Assembly (NCBI RefSeq): GCF_021117385.1
Contig: NZ_CP088252.1
Location: forward strand, 1,984,001 to 2,048,000
DNA from: Frateuria soli
GTDB taxonomy: Bacteria; Pseudomonadota; Gammaproteobacteria; Xanthomonadales; Rhodanobacteraceae
Reading direction: 5' to 3'
Length of the DNA: 64,000 nt
Positions 51,480-62,283 of this stretch are shown here, in pieces (positions within the stretch are counted from its first letter, which is position 1; every line of letters begins with the position of its first letter). The position numbers and the translations under genes are program-made. The notes under the pieces are model-generated. The model saw only the letters and a program-made list of their open reading frames with translations, did not search any database and had not been told where the DNA came from.

Positions 51480-52237
51480 GTACTCGGACTCGCTGGGTTG
51501 TGTTGGGTGATGTCGCGCGGCAAGCGCACGGTGAAGGTCGAGCCATGGGCCGGCTTGCTCAGCACCTGGATCTGCCCGCCCTGGGCCTCGACCAGCCGCC
51601 GCACCAGCCAGAGGCCCACGCCGAAGCCCCCGTTGGTGCGGCCGCCGCCTGCCTGGCCGAAGCGCTCGAAGATCCGCGCCTGGGCTTCCGGCGCGATGCC
51701 GATGCCCTGGTCCTGCACCCACAGCACGATGCCGTGGGGCGCCTCTTGCAGACCGATGGTGATGGGCTTGCCGGCACCGTAGCGGATCGCGTTGGACACA
51801 AGATTGTCCAGCATCTGTTCGCTGGAAAGCCGGTCCCAGGTGCCGATCACGGGTGGCTGCGCATGGCATTGCAGCGAGGAGCCGGCACGTTCGGCCAGCA
51901 GGCGATAGTTGCGCGAAGTCTGCGCGATCAGCTCGGCCATGTCGAAGGTGGAGGGCTCCAGGCACAGGTTGTCCGCGTTGACCCGGGACACGTCAAGCAG
52001 CACCGAGGCACGCCGGATGTAGTGCGCCACCGCGAGCTCCAGCCGTTCCAGTCCGGCGAGCATGGCCGCCGAGGCGCCCTCGCTCCGGGCCCGCGCGACC
52101 AGCAACTCGAGCTGGCCGGCGATCGGCGTCATCGGGTTGCGCAGTTCATGGGCCACTACCGCGATGAAGTCATCGCGGGCGGCGACCGCCTTGCGCAGCT
52201 CATCGATGAGCGACGACTGATCTTGGGAAGAACTCAA
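51476..52237 (-). CDS. soluble histidine kinase
   Basis: A 253-residue kinase with a HisKA dimerisation domain (phosphorylated H30 in VVAHELRNPMTPI) and a HATPase domain (N box DNLVSNAIRYGAG, G1 DQGIGI, G2 GGFGVGLWLV). It has no membrane helix and almost no sensor region: only about 20 residues precede the H box. It must therefore sense through a partner, and the overlapping KaiC-like ATPase gene is the obvious candidate. Confidence 0.92.
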   Translation of the reverse strand: MSSSQDQSSLIDELRKAVAARDDFIAVVAHELRNPMTPIAGQLELLVARARSEGASAAMLAGLERLELAVAHYIRRASVLLDVSRVNADNLCLEPSTFDMAELIAQTSRNYRLLAERAGSSLQCHAQPPVIGTWDRLSSEQMLDNLVSNAIRYGAGKPITIGLQEAPHGIVLWVQDQGIGIAPEAQARIFERFGQAGGGRTNGGFGVGLWLVRRLVEAQGGQIQVLSKPAHGSTFTVRLPRDITQHNPASPST

Positions 52238-52520
52238 CGCGGCCTTGCTCCCTATGGGCCAAGGGTGGAGACCCTTGCGGCTGTTCCAACTCGCCTGGCT
52301 GCGGGCAAGCGCGGTAAGGCATCAGGAGCCGTCTGCTGCAAATGCCGACACCCAGCCTAGCCGTGGCACCCGACGCTGTCGAGTGATCGTCGGCGGCGTT
52401 CCGGATACGGGCGGAAATCTCCATGGCGAGCCTCTGGTCGACCGGCAGGGTTCCCTAGGTTAAGCGACGGACGTCCATTTGCCTCGACGCCGGGCAACGG
52501 ACATCGCGCCGGAACGGGTA

Positions 52521-52844
52521 TCAGGGGTCACTCTGTCGCCCCCCGAACCATGCCGCGTACGGTGTGTTCTTCACCAGGTGACGATTGAGGTCGGGAGCGC
52601 CGTCGCTCCACCACACGGGGCCCCGCTCGCCGAGCGCCACCTTGGCTTCGTCGACCGCCTTCCCTGCGCGCGCAAGCGCCTGGGCATCCTGCGACCGGCG
52701 CGCCTCTCCCACCGCCCGGCGCGCCGACATCAGCCGACGAACCCATGCCTCCCGCAGCTCGGGCGCCAACGCCGGGTTGGCGGCCCGCCAGAGCCGGCCA
52801 CGAACCACCACATAGCGCCCGTCGGGTGTCAGCCGATGCTCCAT
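52521..52844 (-). CDS. conserved hypothetical protein
   Basis: A 107-residue soluble, helix-rich protein of a family I remember from Xanthomonas- and Burkholderia-like genomes but which has no function assigned. Conserved-looking features are EHRLTPDGRYVVVRGRLWRA at the N-terminus and GERGPVWWSDGAPDLNRHLV near the C-terminus. It stands alone between the histidine-kinase operon and the hybrid kinase gene; the 283 bp to its left and 425 bp to its right hold no gene. Confidence 0.75.
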   Translation of the reverse strand: MEHRLTPDGRYVVVRGRLWRAANPALAPELREAWVRRLMSARRAVGEARRSQDAQALARAGKAVDEAKVALGERGPVWWSDGAPDLNRHLVKNTPYAAWFGGRQSDP

Positions 52845-53269
52845 GGGAGGTTGCTAGCACAGTCGGCGCAAGGGCCAGGTCGTGCCACCCCCGCCTTGGC
52901 CGTGGCTTGGCCAGGAGGACGCGATGCGCGCCACGCGTCCCGGTGTCGCTTCCGCCTCGGTGGGCAGCCCCTGGTAGACCCGATGCGCCCGGCTCGGCGA
53001 CATGGGCGACAAGCGCGCTACTGCTTCCGACTCGTCCGGCAGCACGCAGCCGCGAGCGGAAATTGCCCGACCACGTCCCGTTTTTCGTGGCCAGGCTCCA
53101 CACCGAGTTAAGTATGTTGTTGATAGGCTTCACGGCCGCCCGGAAACTCCGGTGAGCACGATGGCAGTGCCCCTTACCCTCCGGTCGCCACGCGGAGCCA
53201 CCGCTCTGACCATTACGTGAGCAACCAGCCACAAAGGCCCAGCTGCGCACCCCCAAGAGGAAGAGCCCC
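52845..53269. other. gene-free intergenic stretch
   Basis: Divergent gap between the small conserved hypothetical gene and the hybrid kinase gene. An AT-richer segment around 53100-53125 (AAGTATGTTGTTGATAGG) could hold a promoter for the kinase gene. No domain, repeat or RNA gene is recognisable. Confidence 0.45.
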
Positions 53270-55822
53270 GTGTCCCTGCCTGATGTCACGTTGCCCGAGG
53301 AAAGCTTCCTCGCCGGCGGAGGAAAGGTCGCCGCGATGATGCGTGGCCACGACTGGTCGAGTTCACCGCTGGGCAGGCCCGACCAGTGGCCGCAATCGCT
53401 CCGCTCGGTGGTCAGCCTGCTGCTGAACTCGAAGTTCCCGATGTTCGTCGCGTGGGGGCCTGAGCTGGGCTTTCTCTACAACGATCCCTACGCCGAAATA
53501 CTGGGGGCCAAGCACCCGGCGGCGCTGGGTGCCCGCTTCGAAGACATCTGGCGCGAGATCTGGCCGGACATCGCGCCGCTGATCGATGCAGCGCTGTCGG
53601 GCGAGGGCGTCTACCGCGAAAACCTGCCGCTGCTGATGAACCGCAAGGGTTTCGACGAACAGACCTGGTTCACCTTCTCGTACTCGCCGGTGTGGGACGA
53701 AAGCGGTTCGATCGGCGGCATGTTCTGTGCCGTCGCCGAAACCACCGACCAGGTGCTGGCCGTCCGCCGCCAGCGCTTTCGCATCGAACTGGAAGAAGCG
53801 CTCAGCGGCATTGCCGACCCGCGCGTGCTGATCGGGCGGGCGGTCACGGCGCTGGGCCGCCACCTGGGCGCCCAGCGCGCCGGCTACGCCAGGGTGCAGC
53901 CGGACGATGAAAGCCTGGTCTTCGACGCATGCTTCGCCGACGGTGTCGAACCGCTGACGGACAGCTACCCGCTCACCTGGTTCGGCGCCGAGCGCGTGGC
54001 CCGCCACCGGAAAGGCATGACCGAGGTCTGCGCCGACGTCGAGGCCGAGGCGGACGATCCGGCGCTCTGGCGGGCGATCCAGACACGCGCGGTCGTGTCG
54101 GTGCCGTTGATCCGCGACGGGCACCTGGTCGCCACCCTTTACGTCAACTTCCGCGAGCCGCATCGCTGGACCGAGCAGGAAGTGGCGCTGATCGAGGACG
54201 TGGCGACGCGCACCTGGGCGGCGATCGAGCAGGCCACCGCCGAGAATGCCCTGCGCGAAAGCGAGGCGCGCTTCCGCGCCCTGCTCACCACCGGCGCGTA
54301 TTCGGTGTTCCGGATGAGCGCGGACTGGCGCGAGCTGCGCGAGCTCGAAGGCCAGGGCTTCCTCGCCGACACGACCGAGCCCAGCGAGGATTGGCTGCAG
54401 ACCTACGTCCACCCGGACGACCAGCCGCGTGTCCTCGCGGCCGTGCGGCAGGCGATCGCAAGCCGCAGCATGTTCGAGTCCGAGCACCGGATCCGCCAGG
54501 CCGATGGCCGTCTGGGCTGGACCCACGCCCGCGCGGTACCGATGCTCGACAGCGAAGGGCGGCTGGTCGAATGGTTCGGTGCGGCCAGCGACACGACCGC
54601 GCGCAAGCGTGGCGAGGACGCGCTGCGCCAATTGACCGCCGAGCTGGAAGAGCGCATCGCCGTCGCGGTGGATGAGCGCCAGGCTGCGCTGGCACAGGTC
54701 CACGAGATGCAGAAGATGGAGACCATCGGACAGCTCACCGGCGGTGTGGCGCACGACTTCAACAACCTGCTGACGCCGATCCTCGGCGCGCTCGACATGC
54801 TCGCGCGGCGCCTGGACGGCGACGAACGCGCCAGACGCATGACCGCCGGCGGCCTGCAGGCGGCCGAGCGCGCGCGGACGCTCATCCAGCGGCTGCTCGC
54901 CTTTTCCCGACGGCAACACCTTGCGCCCCGCCCGGTCGACGTCGCCCGGCTCCTGGCCGGCTTCTCCGACATGGTGTCGCGGTCGATCGGGCCGGGCATC
55001 CGGCTTTCGATCGCCTGTGCGGACGGACTGCCGCCGGCGCTGGTCGATCCCAACCAGCTGGAGCTGGCGTTGCTGAATCTGGTCGTCAACGCCCGCGACG
55101 CGATGCCCGCCGGCGGGGATCTGACCGTGCGCGTCACCCAGGAGATCGCAGGCGACCATCCGCGGTTGCGCGAGGGGCGCTACATCCGTTTCTCGGTGAC
55201 CGACAACGGTATCGGCATGGATGAGCAGACGGTCAAACGTGCGATCGATCCCTTCTTCACCACCAAGGGCGTCGGTCGCGGCACGGGGCTCGGCCTGCCC
55301 TCGGTGCATGGGCTTGCCGCCCAGTCCGGCGGCGATTTCGCGCTGGACAGCCGTCCGGGCCGGGGTACCACCGCGACGCTCTGGTTGCCCGTATCCACGG
55401 AGGCACCCCCCATCTGGCAGACGTCGGCGAACGATGCGGCGATCCCCGACGTGCCCGCCGCGACCGTGCTGCTGGTCGATGACGAGGACCTGGTCCGGGG
55501 CGGCACGGCCGAAATGCTTGCCGACGCGGGGTACAGCGTGGTTTCCGTCGGCTCCGGCTACGAGGCATTGCAGAAGATCCACGCCGGACTCGCATTCGAT
55601 GCGCTGGTCACCGACTACGCCATGCCCGGCATGACGGGCGCGGAGCTTGCCCAACAGGTCCGCAGGCTGCACCCGCACGTCCCCACGCTGATGATCACCG
55701 GCTTTGCCACCCTAACCGAACGCGAGGCCGGCGGCCTGCCCCGCCTGGCGAAGCCGTTCCGCCAGGCCGAACTGGTCGGCGCCGTGGCCGATCTGCTGGA
55801 GCCGACGCAACGGAGCGCCTGA
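53270..55822 (+). CDS. hybrid sensor histidine kinase with PAS and GAF domains and a receiver
   Basis: An 850-residue soluble signalling protein. In order: a PAS-like region (about 30-170), a GAF domain (about 175-320), a PAS/PAC domain (about 325-445; VHPDDQPRVLAAVRQAI), a coiled-coil, HisKA with H495 in GGVAHDFNNLLTPI, HATPase (NARDAMPAGG, DNGIGM, GTGLGLPSVHG) and a C-terminal receiver with D782 in VTDYAMPGMTG. The GTG start at 53270 follows an AAGAGGAAGAG Shine-Dalgarno. There is no membrane segment, so it senses a cytoplasmic cue, perhaps light or redox, but no cofactor motif is clear. The output regulator is not encoded next to it. Confidence 0.9.
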   Translation: MSLPDVTLPEESFLAGGGKVAAMMRGHDWSSSPLGRPDQWPQSLRSVVSLLLNSKFPMFVAWGPELGFLYNDPYAEILGAKHPAALGARFEDIWREIWPDIAPLIDAALSGEGVYRENLPLLMNRKGFDEQTWFTFSYSPVWDESGSIGGMFCAVAETTDQVLAVRRQRFRIELEEALSGIADPRVLIGRAVTALGRHLGAQRAGYARVQPDDESLVFDACFADGVEPLTDSYPLTWFGAERVARHRKGMTEVCADVEAEADDPALWRAIQTRAVVSVPLIRDGHLVATLYVNFREPHRWTEQEVALIEDVATRTWAAIEQATAENALRESEARFRALLTTGAYSVFRMSADWRELRELEGQGFLADTTEPSEDWLQTYVHPDDQPRVLAAVRQAIASRSMFESEHRIRQADGRLGWTHARAVPMLDSEGRLVEWFGAASDTTARKRGEDALRQLTAELEERIAVAVDERQAALAQVHEMQKMETIGQLTGGVAHDFNNLLTPILGALDMLARRLDGDERARRMTAGGLQAAERARTLIQRLLAFSRRQHLAPRPVDVARLLAGFSDMVSRSIGPGIRLSIACADGLPPALVDPNQLELALLNLVVNARDAMPAGGDLTVRVTQEIAGDHPRLREGRYIRFSVTDNGIGMDEQTVKRAIDPFFTTKGVGRGTGLGLPSVHGLAAQSGGDFALDSRPGRGTTATLWLPVSTEAPPIWQTSANDAAIPDVPAATVLLVDDEDLVRGGTAEMLADAGYSVVSVGSGYEALQKIHAGLAFDALVTDYAMPGMTGAELAQQVRRLHPHVPTLMITGFATLTEREAGGLPRLAKPFRQAELVGAVADLLEPTQRSA

Positions 55823-56029
55823 TCCGGCCGAGCGGAGGATGGATGCATGGGGCCAATGCCGGAGAGGCACTGCCAGCGCGCACCTGCGCCCCGAAGAGAA
55901 GGTGCCCCGGTTATCGACTGACACCAGCGTGACGAGCGACTGGCCGTCCGAACCCCGGGGCTGAACCACGATACGGCCGTGCTCGTCTACGGCCCGTCTG
56001 CAGGGCGCGTGCGACGTGGCGCGGACCGC

Positions 56030-56265
56030 GCATCGCTCGCCTGGCTGCGCCCCCTGCCGGTCACCATGGTCGAGATCGCCAGGAGTTCCTGGGCGCACTC
56101 CGGAAGACCGCGGCCGCGGTCGAGGTCATCGGCGCGATCGTCGCCATGAGCCACGTCGTGGATCTCGCGGTGGTGGCCGCGGGCGTGGAAACCGGACGCC
56201 AGGCCGCCCTGCACGAAGCGATCGGCTGCGACCTCGCGCGGGGCGCTACGGCCCCGGCGTGCCGC
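56030..56265 (+). pseudogene. relic of an EAL domain, C-terminal part, with frameshift
   Basis: From 56030 the frame reads ASLAWLRPLPVTMVEI, matching the EAL segment after DDFGxG. It then shifts and continues FLGALRKTAAAVEVIGAIVA and MSHVVDLAVVAAGVET up to AIGCDLARG. The shift at 56074 is repaired exactly by restoring a repeated GATC, which would recreate the conserved EIDR. The catalytic-site EGVET motif has become AGVET. No upstream EAL or DDFGxG part is found. It is a decayed phosphodiesterase fragment. Confidence 0.7.
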
Positions 56266-56601
56266 TCCCCACCGGATCACGGAGGCGCCGGGCGCCCGAG
56301 TTGATCGAAGAGCGTGGAAGCAAAGCCCTCCGGGGTCGCCCCATTCGACGGACCCGACCCGTCCCGCGCCACACCGCATGGAACAGTGAGCGTGGATGTT
56401 CCGCCCACTGGAGACGGGAAGCACGTCATCGGTGGGCGCGAACAATCGCCCGAGAACGATCCCCGACGCCGGATCCATGCTGCGGCGCTCAGGCAGCCAG
56501 AAGGGGTGGCCTTGGAGAGACTTGCGTGAAGCCAGCCTCGTCGAGCACGAGGCCCGTCGAGGCCGGCTGTGCTCCCGTCGGGAGCGCGTGCACGTGGCCG
56601 C
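56266..56601. other. gene-free stretch beyond the EAL relic
   Basis: No gene is recognisable here or in 55823-56029. Open frames on both strands lack family resemblance. Together with the EAL relic the whole 780 bp between the hybrid kinase and purA looks like decayed DNA. Confidence 0.45.
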
Positions 56602-58144
<1,543 letters not shown>

Positions 58145-58150
58145 CGACCC

Positions 58151-59014
58151 TCAGCGCTTGGCGCTGTCCTCGAAGTAACGCAGCAGTTCGGAGTCCGGCT
58201 TGAGTACCAGGGTGCCGTTGCCATCGGCGAAACCGCTCTTGTACGCCGACAGGCTTCGATAGAACGCGAAGAACTCCGGATCCTGTCCGTAGGCGCGCGC
58301 ATAGATGGCGGCCGCCTGTGCGTCGCCCTGGCCACGCACACTTGCGGCGTCGCGCTGGGCATCGGCGCGCAGCACCTGGCCCTGCCGGTCGGCATCGGCG
58401 CGGATCGTCTCGGCCTGCTCCTGTCCGGTGTAGCGCAGCTCGTTGGCCAGCTGCAGGCGCTCGGCGCGCATGCGCTTGTAGACCGACTCGCTGACTTCCT
58501 CGGGCAGGTCGATGCGCTTGATGCGCACGTCCACGACGGCAATACCGAGGTTCTTGCGCGCAGCGGCATCGGTCTGCTTGCGCACGCGTTCGGTGATGTC
58601 CTTGCGACCGCCGGCGATCAGGTCCTGCAGGCTGCGCGAGTTGAATTCGAAGCGCAGCGCGTCCTTCACCACCGGACTCAGCCGTTGCGCGGCCTGGTTG
58701 GCGTCGCCGCTGGTGGCACGGTAGTAGGCGGCGTTGTCGGCGATGCGCCACTTGACGTAGAAGTCGACGTTGACGCTTTTCTTCTCGGACGTGAAGTACC
58801 GCTCCGGCGGCGCGTCCAGGCCCTGGATGCGACTGTCGAAGCGCATCACCTGCTGGATCAGCGGCACCTTGAAATGCAGACCCGGCTTGTAATCGGTCTG
58901 CACGATACGGCCGAACTGCAGCAGCAGCGCGCTCTGCCCCTCGTGCACCACGAAGGCGCTGTTGAGGCCGAGCAGCACCAGCAGCACGGCGATCACGGTC
59001 CAGACGATTTTCAT
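58151..59014 (-). CDS. hflC: HflC, membrane regulator of FtsH protease
   Basis: SPFH/prohibitin-family protein that with HflK forms a large cage around FtsH in the inner membrane. It has 287 residues: one N-terminal membrane helix (VWTVIAVLLVLLGLNSAFVV) and an SPFH domain. The distal part ends with EFFAFYRSLSAYKSGF. Its start overlaps the hflK stop as ATGA. Confidence 0.96.
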   Translation of the reverse strand: MKIVWTVIAVLLVLLGLNSAFVVHEGQSALLLQFGRIVQTDYKPGLHFKVPLIQQVMRFDSRIQGLDAPPERYFTSEKKSVNVDFYVKWRIADNAAYYRATSGDANQAAQRLSPVVKDALRFEFNSRSLQDLIAGGRKDITERVRKQTDAAARKNLGIAVVDVRIKRIDLPEEVSESVYKRMRAERLQLANELRYTGQEQAETIRADADRQGQVLRADAQRDAASVRGQGDAQAAAIYARAYGQDPEFFAFYRSLSAYKSGFADGNGTLVLKPDSELLRYFEDSAKR

Positions 59015-60048
59015 GGCTGGTTCCCCTTGTCGCTGGGCTCATCGGTGGTGACGGTGGCCGCCGCAGGACTCGCCGGCGTGGCCGGCGGCAGGTTGATGAT
59101 GGTGCGGCCGCTGGAGCCGTCGATCACCTTGCGGTTGCCGGCCATCACCTGCTCCATCGTTTCCAGCCACAGGCGCTTGCGGGTCACTTCCGGCGCGGCC
59201 TTGTATTCCTTCAGCAACAGGTTGAAGCGTTCGGCATCACCCTGGGCGCGGGCAATGCGCTCGGCCTTGTAGCCGATGGCCTCGGCGGCGATGCGCGCCG
59301 CGTCGCCGCGCGCTACCGGTACCACCTTGTTGGCATACGCCAACGCGTTGTTCTCGATGCTCTGCTTGTCTTCACGGGCCTTGTTGACGTCGTCGAAGGC
59401 ATCCTTGACCTCGGCCGGCGGCGCGACGTTCTGGAAGCTCACCGCGGTCACCTGCAGGCCGCAGTGGTAGCTGTCCAGCGTCTTCTGCAGGGCCTGGCCT
59501 GCCTCGCTGACCAGCGCGGCGCCTTCGCCGGAAAGGATCGTGTCCATGTCGTTGCGGCCGATCACCGAGCGCACCGCCGCCTCGGAGGCGGCAGCGATGG
59601 TGCCCTCCACATCGTCCACCGCGAACAGGTAGGCACGCGCATCGTTCACCTGGTACTGCACGGTGAAATCGATGGTGATGATGTTCTCGTCGCGGGTCAG
59701 CATGCGCACGCTGTCCTGGAGCGAACGTACGCGGGTGGTCTCGACCTTGGTAACCGTCTCGATCGGCTGCGGCAGCTTGAAGTGGAAGCCCGGCGGCAAC
59801 GTTCGGCTGTACTGGCCAAAGCGCAGCACCACGCCGGCCTGGCGCGCATCGACGATGGTGTAGCTGCTCAGCAGCAGCCAGGCGAGCACCAGCGCCAGCA
59901 CGATGGTGATCATGCCGCCGGGACCGCCGTGCTTGCCCAGACGCGCGCGCAACTGCCTGAGCGCCGCGTCCAGGCCATTGCCGCTGTTGCCGGGACGCTT
60001 GCTGTTCCAGGGGTCGCGCTGGCCGTTGCCGGGTTCGTTCCAGGCCAT
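59011..60048 (-). CDS. hflK: HflK, membrane regulator of FtsH protease
   Basis: Partner of HflC, 345 residues. The N-terminal cytoplasmic region is rich in glycine and asparagine (NEPGNGQRDPWNSKRPGNSG). One membrane helix (ITIVLALVLAWLLLSSYTIV) follows, then the SPFH domain with QAGVVLRFGQYSRTLPPGFH. The C-terminal tail is alanine/proline-rich. The 264 bp to hflX contain no gene. Confidence 0.96.
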   Translation of the reverse strand: MAWNEPGNGQRDPWNSKRPGNSGNGLDAALRQLRARLGKHGGPGGMITIVLALVLAWLLLSSYTIVDARQAGVVLRFGQYSRTLPPGFHFKLPQPIETVTKVETTRVRSLQDSVRMLTRDENIITIDFTVQYQVNDARAYLFAVDDVEGTIAAASEAAVRSVIGRNDMDTILSGEGAALVSEAGQALQKTLDSYHCGLQVTAVSFQNVAPPAEVKDAFDDVNKAREDKQSIENNALAYANKVVPVARGDAARIAAEAIGYKAERIARAQGDAERFNLLLKEYKAAPEVTRKRLWLETMEQVMAGNRKVIDGSSGRTIINLPPATPASPAAATVTTDEPSDKGNQP

Positions 60049-60312
60049 GTCAGTCTCCTTGGGACAAGGGGCAGGCCGGCAGGACGGGCCGGTGGATGCA
60101 TTGCGGGATCAGGGTCATGGACACGCAGCGTCGAGGTCGGGGAAGGGTGAACCGCGGCGCGCCGCGATCGATCTCGGTGCGGGCGGGCAAACGCCGCACA
60201 AACGCCGTTTAGTCTAGCAGAGGTGAAATGGAACGTCGCCTTCGGGGACGCTCCGGGTGCTGCTTCGCCCCTTGCCTCGCCTCCCCTCGGGAAGCGCAAG
60301 GCAAGCCGGGAC

Positions 60313-61659
60313 TCACGGCGAGTCCGGCGAGTCCAGCATCCCGCGCAGCAGAGCCACGTCCTGGGGATTGCCGCCACCCAGCGGCGCAATGACGCTGCGC
60401 GGCGCGTCGATCTGCAGGCGCCAGCCGTGCTCGTCCACCGATTCTTCGGCGATCGCCCCGGCCGCACGCAGACGCGCGTGCAGGCGACCGGCAGACAGCG
60501 GCAGCTGCAGCTCGGTCTGCACCCGCTCTCCGCCGAGCCGCTCGCCCAGGGCCTGGCGCAGCAGGTCCAGCCCCTCGCCGGTGCGGGCGGACAGCCATAC
60601 CTGGGTCGACCGGCCCTCGGCATCGCGCACGATGCGCGGCTCGGTGCCCGCACGCGGAGGACCCTCGCCTTCGCCCTCGCCTTCCCGCAACATGTCGATC
60701 TTGTTCATGATGTGCAGCTGCGGCACGTCGCCGGCGCCGATCTCTTCCAGCACGCCGTCGACGACCCGATGCAGGCGCTCGCGCTCCTCGTCGGCCGCGT
60801 CGCTGACGTGCAGCAGCAGGTCGGCGTCGCGCGCCTCGGCGAGGGTGGCGCGGAACGCAGCGACCAGGTCGTGTGGCAGCTCCCGGATGAAGCCCACGGT
60901 GTCGGCCACTACGGCGGGGCCGCAGGAGAGGTCCTCGATCTTGCGCACGGTCGGGTCGAGCGTGGCGAACAGCAGGTTGGCGGCGAAGACGCCGCCCTCG
61001 GTCAGCGCATTGAACAGGGTCGACTTGCCGGCATTGGTGTACCCCACCAGCGCCACCCGCGGCACCGTGTTTCGCAGGCGGGCACGGCGCTGCTGGGTGC
61101 GCTGCACCTGCACCTTCTCCAGGCGTCTGGTGAGCATCTTCACGCGCTCGCCGAGCAGGCGGCGGTCGGTTTCCAGCTGCGTTTCACCGGGACCGCGCAG
61201 GCCGATGGCGCCGCCGCGCTGGCGCTCCAGGTGGGTCCAGCCGCGCACCAGGCGGGTGGCCAGGTGCTTGAGCTGCGCCAGCTCCACTTCCAGCTTGCCT
61301 TCGTGCGAGCGGGCACGCTGGGCGAAGATGTCCAGGATGAGTCCGGCGCGATCGACCACCCGCACCGCCAGCAGCTTCTCGAGATTGCGTTCCTGCACCG
61401 GTGTCAGCAGGTGGTCGACCAGCACCACGTCGGCCTCGGTGGCGCGCACCGCCTCGGCGACCTCTTCGGCCTTGCCGGTACCGATGTAGTAGCGTGGGTT
61501 AGGATCCTCGACCCGCGCCGGAACGCTCGCGAGCACCTCCGCGCCAGCCGAACGCACCAGTTCGGCGAACTCTTCCGCGCGGCGTGCCGAGTCGCCCTCG
61601 CCACGAGCGTGGGGCAGGACCAGGACGGCGCGTTCGCCCTTCTTTTGTCTATCGAACAC
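60313..61659 (-). CDS. hflX: ribosome-associated GTPase HflX
   Basis: GTPase that splits stalled or heat-damaged 70S ribosomes. The N-terminal HflX domain holds RYYIGTGKAEEVAEAV and VDHLLTPVQERNLEKL. A linking helical region carries the glycine-rich RGPGETQLETDRR, followed by the G domain (GYTNAGKSTLFNAL, DTVGFIRELP, NKID). A GTG at 61659 gives the normal start VFDRQKKGERAVLV, but no good Shine-Dalgarno precedes it; a TTG at 61755 would add 32 odd residues. About 448 residues. Confidence 0.94.
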   Translation of the reverse strand: MFDRQKKGERAVLVLPHARGEGDSARRAEEFAELVRSAGAEVLASVPARVEDPNPRYYIGTGKAEEVAEAVRATEADVVLVDHLLTPVQERNLEKLLAVRVVDRAGLILDIFAQRARSHEGKLEVELAQLKHLATRLVRGWTHLERQRGGAIGLRGPGETQLETDRRLLGERVKMLTRRLEKVQVQRTQQRRARLRNTVPRVALVGYTNAGKSTLFNALTEGGVFAANLLFATLDPTVRKIEDLSCGPAVVADTVGFIRELPHDLVAAFRATLAEARDADLLLHVSDAADEERERLHRVVDGVLEEIGAGDVPQLHIMNKIDMLREGEGEGEGPPRAGTEPRIVRDAEGRSTQVWLSARTGEGLDLLRQALGERLGGERVQTELQLPLSAGRLHARLRAAGAIAEESVDEHGWRLQIDAPRSVIAPLGGGNPQDVALLRGMLDSPDSP

Positions 61660-61821
61660 TAGGTTGGGATGGCCTGTGGATACGCGCCGCCGGCGGGGCG
61701 CCGGCGGCTGGGTCGGGGCGGCATTGTATGCCGATCCCCGCCTGACCGCCGGCAAGGCATCGCGGGGTCGTCACCCGGCCGGCCGGGCAACCCGCCCCGG
61801 CACGTGGACCTTGCCCCTTGG

Positions 61822-62088
61822 TCAGTCCTCGCCCTCGGCGGAGGCGTGGGCGTCGACGTGGCCTTCGTGGCCATTGCCCATGCGCACATTGCGGCTGGGC
61901 ACGACGGTGGAGATGGCATGCTTGTAGACCATCTGGCTCACCTGGTTGCGCAGCAGCACCACGAACTGGTCGAACGACTCGATCGTGCCCTGCAGCTTGA
62001 TCCCGTTGACGAGATAGATGGCCACCGGAACGCGCTCACGGCGAAGCGCGTTGAGAAACGGATCCTGCAATGACTGCCCTTTGGACAT
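61822..62088 (-). CDS. hfq: RNA chaperone Hfq
   Basis: Ring-forming Sm-like protein that pairs small RNAs with messengers. It has 88 residues: the Sm1 motif is in [19 protein letters not shown]-like sequence ([13 protein letters not shown]) and Sm2 in [11 protein letters not shown] short C-terminal tail is rich in histidine, glutamate and aspartate. It has the classical position between miaA and hflX. An AT-rich TTAATAT on the minus strand near 62165-62170 may belong to an hfq promoter in the 195-bp gap behind miaA. Confidence 0.98.
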   Translation of the reverse strand: MSKGQSLQDPFLNALRRERVPVAIYLVNGIKLQGTIESFDQFVVLLRNQVSQMVYKHAISTVVPSRNVRMGNGHEGHVDAHASAEGED

Positions 62089-62283
62089 GTTGTTGTACCC
62101 CCCTCGCGAACCTTCGCGGGCCGGAGAAAAGACGCGCTCGCGGCGACCGGCCCAAGTACGGGGGATATTAACCGCTTTTAAATGAAGGACGGAAGCTGGG
62201 GGACCACGACGTGCGTCGCGGCCTGCACCGATCGGCGTGCAGACGCACGGCCAAAGGGCGCCCGGCACCGGCGCGGGGCCGCC

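Noticed and set aside
49446-56265. The two EAL fragments as two halves of one gene split by an island
   Set aside because: Both contain the same domain segment after DDFGTG (ASIAHLRRFP and ASLAWLRPLP) with different sequence, so they derive from separate genes.
55987-56478. 163-codon minus-strand frame across the EAL relic
   Set aside because: No family resemblance, and it overlaps clear EAL homology on the other strand.
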